64,000 nucleotides of DNA, from the NCBI RefSeq assembly GCF_901827175.1, contig NZ_LR594662.1, positions 4,588,001 through 4,652,000 on the forward strand, written 5' to 3'. The DNA is from Variovorax sp. RA8 (GTDB lineage: Bacteria > Pseudomonadota > Gammaproteobacteria > Burkholderiales > Burkholderiaceae_C). The notes under the pieces are model-generated. The model searched no databases and was not told where the DNA came from. It saw nothing but the letters and a program-made list of their open reading frames with translations. Made by a program: the position numbers and the translations under genes. Below are positions 58,296 to 64,000 of this stretch, one piece after another. Within the stretch, counting starts at the first letter, position 1. Each line of letters opens with the position of its first letter.

Positions 58296-59247
58296 CGAGC
58301 GCCGCGTAGCGCTCGGCCTCGCTGCGGAAGTAGCGGGCCGCCTCCTCCGGCGTCGTCGGCTTGACGATGTTGCCCTGCTTGTCCATGGCCTCGCGCACCT
58401 CGGCCGTGCTGAAGGCGGCCACGATGGCATCGTGCACGCGCTTGACCTCGGCTGCCGGCAGCCGGGCCGGCCCGATCACGGCGAACCAGCCCTCCACGCT
58501 GTAGTTGGGCAGGCCCTGCTCCGCAATGGTCGGGATCTCGGGCGCGGCCGGCGAACGTGCGGGGCCACACAGTCCGATGGCGCGCAGCGCGCCGCTCTTG
58601 ATGTGCTGCTGCACCGCCGGCAAGGCCACCACGCCGATCTCGACCTGGCCCGCAATCATGTCGGTCACCATCGGGCCGGTGCCCTTGTAGGGGATGTGGC
58701 GCGCCTTCACGCCGGCTTCGTCCATGAACATCTCACCGGCCAGGTGGATGATGGTGCCGTTGCCCGAGGACGCGTAGTTGTAGCCATCGGGCTTCGCCTT
58801 GAGCAGCGCCACCACCTCCTTCACGTTCTTCGCCGGCATCTTCGGATTCACCACCAGCACCAGCGGTGTCGCGCCCACCACGCTGATGGGCGTGATGTCG
58901 TTGAGGGCGTCGAAGGGCATCTTCTTGTAGACGCTCGGGTTGATCACGTGGTTGTTCGAGACCATGCCGAGCGTGAGCCCGTCCGGCGCCGCCTTCACCA
59001 CGGCGGAGGTCCCGGTGATGCCGCCCGCGCCCGGCAGATTCTCGATCACCACCGGCTGGCCGAAGGCCTTGCCCAGCGCCGGAGCGGCAGCGCGCGCGAT
59101 GGTGTCCACGCCCGAGCCGGCGCTGATCGGCAGAACGATGCGCACCGGCTTGTCGGAGCCGCCCTGGGCCAGGACAGGCAGCGCGGCGGCAGCGAGTGCG
59201 CAAGTGCTGAAGTGCAGCATCGTCCGGCGCGAGAGGATGGGGTTCAT
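58267..59247 (-). CDS. Bug/TctC-family tripartite tricarboxylate transporter substrate-binding protein
   Basis: Periplasmic solute receptor of 326 residues. The N-terminus MNPILSRRTMLHFSTCALAA has a Tat-like twin-arginine and a hydrophobic stretch ending ALPVLAQG. The mature protein has the Bug fold: PVRIVLPISAGSGVDTIARA, GQPVVIENLPGAGGITG and YNYASSGNGTIIHLAGEMFM. Bug proteins bind carboxylates with their ligand enclosed; the ligand here could be an acid degraded by the two upstream enzymes. TctA/TctB membrane partners are not nearby. AAGGAG lies before the ATG. Confidence 0.92.
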   Translation of the reverse strand: MNPILSRRTMLHFSTCALAAAALPVLAQGGSDKPVRIVLPISAGSGVDTIARAAAPALGKAFGQPVVIENLPGAGGITGTSAVVKAAPDGLTLGMVSNNHVINPSVYKKMPFDALNDITPISVVGATPLVLVVNPKMPAKNVKEVVALLKAKPDGYNYASSGNGTIIHLAGEMFMDEAGVKARHIPYKGTGPMVTDMIAGQVEIGVVALPAVQQHIKSGALRAIGLCGPARSPAAPEIPTIAEQGLPNYSVEGWFAVIGPARLPAAEVKRVHDAIVAAFSTAEVREAMDKQGNIVKPTTPEEAARYFRSEAERYAALVKKANVTLE

Positions 59248-59291
59248 GTCATGTCTCCTTGGTTTGTTCAAATCGTCGAGGCACCGCCCGA

Positions 59292-60446
59292 TCAGGCCGC
59301 TTCGCGCGCCGCGAGCTGCGACAGCACCTCGTCGGTGTGCTCGCCCACGCGCGCCAGGGGCTGCCGCACGCCGGGCCGGCGGCCGCCCATCAGCAACGGC
59401 AGCAGCACCACCTCGGTCATGCCGCCATCGTCGGTTTCCATCGGCACGAGGCCGCCGCTGGCCTTCAAGTGGGGGTCTTGCAGCAGCTGGTCGGGCCGCA
59501 CGATCGGGGCGTAGGGAATGCCAGCCTCCTCGAGCTTGGGCGCGAGTTCGTCGACGCGATGGTGCGCCAGGATCTCGCCAAGCCGCTGCAGCAAGGCCGG
59601 GCGCACCGCCACGCGCAGCGCATTGTTCGCCAGCGCCGGGTCCGCCGCCAGTTCGGGCGCATCCAGCACGCGGCACAGCGTGAGGAACTGCTTGTCGCTC
59701 ACCGCGCCGATGAAGAGCTGCTCGCCCCCGGCGAGTGTGAAGACGTCGTAGACGCTCCAGGCCGACACGCGCGAGGGCATCGGCGGCGGCGGCTCGCCGG
59801 TCATCGCAAACTGCTGCATGTGCTGCGAGGACAGGAAAACGCAGTTCTCGAACAACGCGCTCTGCACCTCCTGCCCGCGGCCCGTGCGCTCGCGCTCGCG
59901 CAGCGCCGCCAGTACGCCGATGGCGCCGAACATGCCGCCCATGATGTCGTTGACCGAGGTGCCCGCGCGCAGCGGGCGGCCTTGCGGGCCCGTCATGTAC
60001 GAGAGGCCTCCCATCATCTGCACCACCTCGTCGAGCGCGAGCCGCTTCTCGTACGGGCCGGGGAGAAAGCCCTTGTGCGAGACATAGATCAGTGCGGGGT
60101 ACTTCTTCGAGAGGGTCTCGTGGTCGAGGCCCAGCGAGCTCATCAGCCCCGGCCGGAAGTTCTCGAGCATCACGTCGCACTGGCCGATCAGCTGGCTCGC
60201 CGTGGCACGCCCCTCTTCGCTCGTGATGTCGAGCACCACGCTCTTCTTGTTGCGATTGAAGGAGCGGAAGAAGCCGATACCGAGGCCCGGCAGCCGACGC
60301 GTCTTGTCGCCGCCCGGCGGCTCGATCTTGATCACCTCGGCGCCGAGGTCGGCCAGGATCATTCCGCAGGTGGGGCCCATGACCATGTGGGTGAACTCGA
60401 CGACGCGGACGCCGGCGAGAGGCAGGGAATCGGTTTCGGTTTGCAT
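59292..60446 (-). CDS. CaiB/BaiF family CoA transferase
   Basis: Class III (family III) CoA transferase of 384 residues that moves CoA between carboxylic acids through a catalytic Asp. It contains GVRVVEFTHMVMGPTCGMIL, ADLGAEVIKIEPPGGDKTRR, NRNKKSVVLDI and the catalytic-Asp region GTSVNDIMGGMFGAIGVLAA. It lies 11 bases after the HMG-CoA-lyase-like gene and 44 before the Bug gene. The pairing suggests it activates a dicarboxylic or hydroxy acid that the lyase then cleaves. Confidence 0.92.
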   Translation of the reverse strand: MQTETDSLPLAGVRVVEFTHMVMGPTCGMILADLGAEVIKIEPPGGDKTRRLPGLGIGFFRSFNRNKKSVVLDITSEEGRATASQLIGQCDVMLENFRPGLMSSLGLDHETLSKKYPALIYVSHKGFLPGPYEKRLALDEVVQMMGGLSYMTGPQGRPLRAGTSVNDIMGGMFGAIGVLAALRERERTGRGQEVQSALFENCVFLSSQHMQQFAMTGEPPPPMPSRVSAWSVYDVFTLAGGEQLFIGAVSDKQFLTLCRVLDAPELAADPALANNALRVAVRPALLQRLGEILAHHRVDELAPKLEEAGIPYAPIVRPDQLLQDPHLKASGGLVPMETDDGGMTEVVLLPLLMGGRRPGVRQPLARVGEHTDEVLSQLAAREAA

Positions 60447-60457
60447 GGTGCTTCGTA

Positions 60458-61408
60458 TCAGGCTGCCAGGGCTTCGGGTGTGAAGGTCTTGGGCAGGCCA
60501 GCCCGCCAGAGCGTGCCGTGCAGCGTCTCGCCGTGCAGCCAGTCGGCCACCCGCGCACGCAGCGCGAGCAGTTGCCCGATGTCCACACCGGTCGCGATGC
60601 CCATGCTGCCCAGCATGTAGGCCAGGTCCTCGGTGGCGACATTGCCGCTCGCGCCGGGCGCATGCGGGCAGCCGCCAATGCCGGCCAGGCAGGCATCGAA
60701 GCGGCTCACGCCCAGCTCCAGCGCCGCATGCACGTTGGCCAGGCCCAGGCCGCGCGTATCGTGGAAGTGCCCGCACCAGAAGCGCTCGCCTGCGATCTTC
60801 AGCGCCTGCTCGAACAGCTCGCGCACCATGGCCGGATCGGCATAGCCCACGGTGTCCGCCAGGCTCACCCGGTCGGCGCCGGCGTCGAGCAGGGCCTGCA
60901 TCAGGCGCAGCACCTCGCCTGGGTCGACCTTGCCCTGTAGCGTGCAGCCAAAGGCCGTGCCCACCCCGCCCTCGATCAGCGTCTTTGCGCCGGCCGCGTC
61001 GCGCGCCGCGCGGACACGCGCGACCTCCGCTACCACCTCGTCCGGCGTCTTGCGCAGGTTGGCAAGGCTGTGGGCATGACTGGCCGACAGCGGCACGATC
61101 ATCAGGTCGGCGCCGCTCGCGATCGCGTTCTCGGCGCCGCGCATGTTGGGCACCAGCACCGAGACGAAGAGGCCGGGCAGCGTCTTGGCGAAGCTCACCA
61201 GCTCGGCGGTGTCGGCCAGCTGCGGCAGCAAGCGCGCCGGCACGAAGGAGCCGACCTCGATCTCGCGCTGGCCCGCGGCATGCGCTGCGCGGATCCACTC
61301 GCACTTGCGCTCGGTGGGCAGGATGGTCGCGATGCTCTGGAGGCCATCGCGCAGACCGACTTCGCGGATGACGGCGGCGCGCGGCAGGCGCGGGTTCGAT
61401 GCGGGCAT
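60458..61408 (-). CDS. Hydroxymethylglutaryl-CoA lyase family protein
   Basis: 316-residue TIM-barrel aldol-type lyase. The metal and acid motif is EVGLRDGLQS (residues 16-25). HFHDTRGLGLANVHAALELG holds the metal-binding histidines, and GIGGCPHAPGASGNVATED contains the mobile-loop Cys of HMG-CoA lyases. True HMG-CoA lyases of leucine breakdown usually sit with liu genes, which are absent here. A related substrate such as citramalyl-CoA is equally possible. It is the first gene of the operon and divergent from a LysR gene. Confidence 0.9.
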   Translation of the reverse strand: MPASNPRLPRAAVIREVGLRDGLQSIATILPTERKCEWIRAAHAAGQREIEVGSFVPARLLPQLADTAELVSFAKTLPGLFVSVLVPNMRGAENAIASGADLMIVPLSASHAHSLANLRKTPDEVVAEVARVRAARDAAGAKTLIEGGVGTAFGCTLQGKVDPGEVLRLMQALLDAGADRVSLADTVGYADPAMVRELFEQALKIAGERFWCGHFHDTRGLGLANVHAALELGVSRFDACLAGIGGCPHAPGASGNVATEDLAYMLGSMGIATGVDIGQLLALRARVADWLHGETLHGTLWRAGLPKTFTPEALAA

Positions 61409-61459
61409 GGGGCTTTGTCTCCGTAGCCGGCAGGAAGCCGGCCCTTGCCCCGAACTCTA

Positions 61460-61522
61460 GACGTTCCCTATTGCTCCCGAAAGCGTTAATCTGGCACGCC
61501 CAACATTCCGATACGGAACGTC
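61460..61522. promoter_or_regulatory. Candidate LysR operator between lysR and the lyase operon
   Basis: A palindrome ACATTCCG-ATA-CGGAACGT (61503-61521, one mismatch per arm) lies directly against the lysR ATG at 61523. Its right part GGAACGTC (61515-61522) recurs inverted as GACGTTCC at 61460-61467. The two sites span the divergent promoter region, as expected of recognition and activation sites of a LysR regulator. Binding is inferred. Confidence 0.55.
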
Positions 61523-62428
61523 ATGCGAGACCTGGACCTCACGAGCCTGCGCCTTTTCGTGGCGGTCTGCGAGACCCGCAACATCGCCCGGGCCGGCGAA
61601 CAGCACCACATCGTCGCCTCCGCCATCAGCAAGCGGCTGGCCCAGCTCGAAAGCGTGGTCGGCGCCACGCTGTTCGAGCGCCGCCGCCGCGGCGTCACCC
61701 CGACGGCGGCTGGCGAGATCCTGTTGGAGCATGCACGTGCCATGCTGGCCAGTGCCGACCGCGTCGCCCGCGACATGGCGGCCTACGGGCGTGGCGTGAA
61801 GGGCCAGGTGCGGGTGCTGGCCACCGTGTCCTCCATCGCCGAGTTCCTGCCCGACGACATCGCGGATTTCCTGCAGACTGAGGCGCACCGCGACATTCGC
61901 GTCGACATCGAGGAGGCGCTCAGCCGCGACCTGGTTCGCGCCCTGCGCGAAGGCTCGGCCCCGGTCGGCGTGTGCTGGGACGCGGCAGACCTCGAAGGCC
62001 TGCAGGCCTGGCCCTACCGGCGCGACCGGCTGGCCATGGTCGTGCATCCTTCGCATCCGATCGCGCGGCGCCGGCGCTGCAGCTTCGAGGAGACGCTGGA
62101 GTTCGACCACGTGGGCCTGCCGGCCTCCACCGCGGTCCACACCATGCTGGCGCGCGCGGCCGCCATCATCGGCCGGCCGCTCAGCTATCGCGCGGTGGTA
62201 TCGACCTTCGACGCGGCGCTGCGCTGCGTGCGCGCAGGCCTGGGGATCGCCGTGGTGCCGCGCGAGGTGGTCGACCCCGTGGTGCAGAGCCTCGGACTGC
62301 GCGTGGTGCCGCTGTCCGACGCCTGGGCCGAGCGGCGCTTTGCAATCTGTTTTCGCAGCGAGGCCAACCTCTCGCCGGCGGCCAAGCTGCTGGTGGCGCA
62401 CTTGCGCGAGCGTGCCCGGGTCAGCTGA
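61523..62428 (+). CDS. LysR-family transcriptional regulator
   Basis: 301-residue regulator. The N-terminal helix-turn-helix includes LTSLRLFVAVCETRNIARAG and HHIVASAISKRLAQLESVVG; the C-terminal substrate-binding domain includes LATVSSIAEFLPDDIADFLQ. It is divergent from the lyase-CoA transferase-Bug operon and is its probable regulator, with the co-inducer likely an intermediate of that pathway. The ATG at 61523 abuts a palindrome that could mediate autorepression. Confidence 0.92.
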   Translation: MRDLDLTSLRLFVAVCETRNIARAGEQHHIVASAISKRLAQLESVVGATLFERRRRGVTPTAAGEILLEHARAMLASADRVARDMAAYGRGVKGQVRVLATVSSIAEFLPDDIADFLQTEAHRDIRVDIEEALSRDLVRALREGSAPVGVCWDAADLEGLQAWPYRRDRLAMVVHPSHPIARRRRCSFEETLEFDHVGLPASTAVHTMLARAAAIIGRPLSYRAVVSTFDAALRCVRAGLGIAVVPREVVDPVVQSLGLRVVPLSDAWAERRFAICFRSEANLSPAAKLLVAHLRERARVS

Positions 62429-62510
62429 CGACCGAATGCGGAGGTGCGGACGAAGAAGACGCGAAGGTTCCGCGAAGACACAAAAGGCGCAACCCGGTCT
62501 GGATGTTCAT

Positions 62511-63434
62511 TCAGCGCTTCTTCTTCAGCGCCGTTGCCGGCGGCCAGTAGCGTGCGTCGGCAAAGCGCGCGGCCAGGAAATCCAGCATCGCGCGCAACGC
62601 GGCGGGCATCTGCCGGCGCGAGCCGTAGACGCCGTAGACCCCCAGCGCCTGCGGTTTCCATTCGGGCAGCAGCGCGACCAACCGGCCACTGGCCACCAGC
62701 GGCGCGGCTGAATACACCGGCTGCATCGTGATGCCAGCGCCTTCGAGCGCGCCCGCCAGCAACACGTGCGATTCGTTCGCGCTCAGGTTGCCGCCCACCG
62801 GCACCGCGAGCTGCCGCCCCTGCCGTTCGAACTGCCAGAGGCTCTTGCCGAAATAGGAGTGCGTCAGACAGTTGTGAAGCGCGAGCTCCTCCGGCGCACG
62901 CGGGGTTCCATGCGCCGCCAGGTAGGCTGGTGTGGCGCACACCAGCGAGCCGCAGCTGCCCAGGGGCCGCGCGATCAGGTTCGGGTCCAGGTCGTTGGTG
63001 ATCCGGATCGCGAGATCGATGCGCTCCTCCACCAGGTTCACCGTGCGATCGCTGGTCTGCAGGTCGACCGTCACCGCCGGATAACGCTGCAGGAAGGCCG
63101 TCACCGCCGGCGCCAGTACGTCCTGCGCCATGGACTGGGCGCAGCTCAGCCGCAGCAAGCCGCGCGGCAGCTCGGCCTGCGCATCGACGGCCACGGGCAT
63201 CTGGCCGGCAATCTCGAGCATCTGCCGGCTGCGCGAGAGCGTCTCCTCGCCTGCCGGGGTGAGGCTGAGCCGGCGCGTGGTCCGGTGCAGCAGGCGCGCG
63301 CCGGCCCAGCGCTCCATCTGGGCCAGATACCGGGTGACCATGGCGCGGGACATGCCCAGCGTTTCGGCCGCAGCGGTCATGCTGCCGCGTTCGGCCACGT
63401 TCACGAATACCTGCGCGGCGGTGATGCGGTCCAT
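62511..63434 (-). CDS. LysR-family transcriptional regulator
   Basis: 307-residue regulator of the CrgA/DmlR-like branch. It starts MDRITAAQVFVNVAERGSMT, with helix-turn-helix LGMSRAMVTRYLAQMERWAG and LLHRTTRRLSLTPAGEETL. The effector domain includes LRLSCAQSMAQDVLAPAVTA and ends in a basic ALKKKR. It is divergent from the NAD(P)-binding oxidoreductase at 63610, the likely target. The preceding LysR gene converges on it with an 82-base gap that shows no clear terminator. Confidence 0.92.
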   Translation of the reverse strand: MDRITAAQVFVNVAERGSMTAAAETLGMSRAMVTRYLAQMERWAGARLLHRTTRRLSLTPAGEETLSRSRQMLEIAGQMPVAVDAQAELPRGLLRLSCAQSMAQDVLAPAVTAFLQRYPAVTVDLQTSDRTVNLVEERIDLAIRITNDLDPNLIARPLGSCGSLVCATPAYLAAHGTPRAPEELALHNCLTHSYFGKSLWQFERQGRQLAVPVGGNLSANESHVLLAGALEGAGITMQPVYSAAPLVASGRLVALLPEWKPQALGVYGVYGSRRQMPAALRAMLDFLAARFADARYWPPATALKKKR

Positions 63435-63479
63435 GATGATCTGATCGATTCAAGCAACAAACCTTTGCATGCTAAGCGG

Positions 63480-63500
63480 TTTTTCGATCGGATCGAGAAA
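63480..63500. promoter_or_regulatory. 21-base palindrome in divergent LysR promoter region
   Basis: TTTTTCGATC-G-GATCGAGAAA (63480-63500) matches its complement at 9 of 10 arm positions. It lies about 46 bases from the lysR start and 110 from the oxidoreductase start. A second perfect dyad, CGTTGCC-N7-GGCAACG, is at 63509-63529. Either could be the operator of the LysR protein encoded at 62511-63434. Confidence 0.5.
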
Positions 63501-63609
63501 CATAAGATCGTTGCCACGCCCAGGCAACGACAGTAGGCATCTACAGCGGTGCGCAAGTTGCCCGAGCTCTCGGAGTCCTTGCTTTTCCTTTTCAACCAGG
63601 AGTTCTTCC

Positions 63610-64000
63610 ATGAGTCACATCGCCATCCTCGGCATCAGCGGCCGCGTCGGTTCACGCATTGCCAACGAGTTGCTCGCAAGGGGGCACACCGTCACCGGCA
63701 TCGCGCGGGACATCGGCAAGGTCCAGCCCAAGCCCGGCCTCACGCCCAAACAGGCCGATGCCACCCGGGTCGACGCGCTGGTGCCGCTGCTGCGGGGCCA
63801 TCACGCCGTCGTCAGCGCGACCCACTTCGCGGGCGGCATCGACGCGGCCACCGCGATCGCCGCGGCGAAGCAGGCCGACGTGCCGCGCCTGCTGGTCGTG
63901 GGCGGTGCGGGCAGCCTCGAGATTGCGCCGGGCAAGGCGCTGGTGGATACGCCCGAATTCCCCTCGGCCTACAAGGCCGAGGCGCTGGCGGGCCGCAGCT
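63610..64000 (+). CDS. NAD(P)H-binding oxidoreductase, YwnB/YhfK-like (3' part outside window)
   Basis: Start of an atypical SDR/NmrA-like protein: MSHIAILGISGRVGSRIANE is a Rossmann beta-alpha-beta with the G-x2-G-x2-G type motif. LLRGHHAVVSATHFAGG and RLLVVGGAGSLEIAPGKALV then match the YwnB/YhfK group of NAD(P)-dependent epimerase-like enzymes. 130 codons are visible before the right edge. A ribosome-binding site CAGGAG lies upstream. It is divergent from a LysR gene that probably regulates it. Confidence 0.85.
   Translation, partial: MSHIAILGISGRVGSRIANELLARGHTVTGIARDIGKVQPKPGLTPKQADATRVDALVPLLRGHHAVVSATHFAGGIDAATAIAAAKQADVPRLLVVGGAGSLEIAPGKALVDTPEFPSAYKAEALAGRS

Overview
This is a GC-rich window with densely packed, mostly complete genes. 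Gene content and order point to a betaproteobacterium of the order Burkholderiales, most likely family Comamonadaceae and closest in feel to Variovorax. The clues are an EarP/EF-P pair with Arg32, a phasin with the typical MALTSDQ start, a short H-NS-like protein, a Bug-type solute-binding protein, the surE-pcm-nlpD-rpoS block, and the rpsF-priB-rpsR block. Most of the window is core chromosome. I see no insertion sequence, prophage or CRISPR array.

Layout. 1-5.2 kb: rpsR (cut by the window edge), priB and rpsF, a small unknown protein, PEP synthase ppsA and its divergent regulator ppsR. 5.2-11.5 kb: an oxidative-stress and iron block, made of ahpF and ahpC behind a nearly perfect OxyR site, then bfr, bfd, tonB, exbB, exbD and hemP with Fur-box-like sites, and a GlcG/HbpS-like protein. 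11.6-21.5 kb: a Bax-inhibitor-1 family protein, rlmD, rpoS-nlpD-pcm-surE, a quinone reductase, an H-NS-like protein, tRNA-His, ppiD, tRNA-Val and hupB. 21.7-24.7 kb: a tartrate/malate-type dehydrogenase, a protein with the full residue signature of fluoroacetate dehalogenases, and a divergent LysR regulator.

25-31.3 kb is a six-gene minor-pilin operon (pilE-like, pilV, pilW, pilX, pilY1, fimT) with stop/start overlaps. It is followed by an uncharacterised pair: a DUF6502-like protein with an apparent helix-turn-helix, and a lipoprotein of five DUF5666-like repeats (31.4-33.6 kb). 33.7-46.2 kb holds an EamA transporter, pgsA, uvrC, earP, efp, a LOG-family protein, then a tight minus-strand run of pncB, an NhaD-type antiporter, a 2-hydroxyacid dehydrogenase, rmuC and an MFS transporter. 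46.4-51.2 kb has a CsbD-like protein, a periplasmic protein with duplicated Cys-x10-Cys modules, a thioesterase, a histone-deacetylase-like hydrolase, a phasin, a short-chain dehydrogenase and a YihY family protein. 51.2-55.8 kb is dnaG-rpoD. 55.9-64 kb is accessory metabolism: a Bcr/CflA transporter, an HPP-CBS membrane protein, a catabolic operon (HMG-CoA-lyase-like, CaiB-like CoA transferase, Bug protein) with a divergent LysR gene, a second LysR gene, and the start of an NAD(P)-binding oxidoreductase.

Several parts appear to work together. AhpC/AhpF remove peroxides under OxyR while Bfr/Bfd store and release iron next to the TonB energy system. EarP modifies EF-P, which helps translate polyproline stretches such as the nine-proline run in this window's own TonB. 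The most notable non-standard signals are the DUF6502/DUF5666 pair, a two-copy hairpin repeat whose end supplies the stop codon of the adjacent gene both times, and the fluoroacetate-dehalogenase-like operon.
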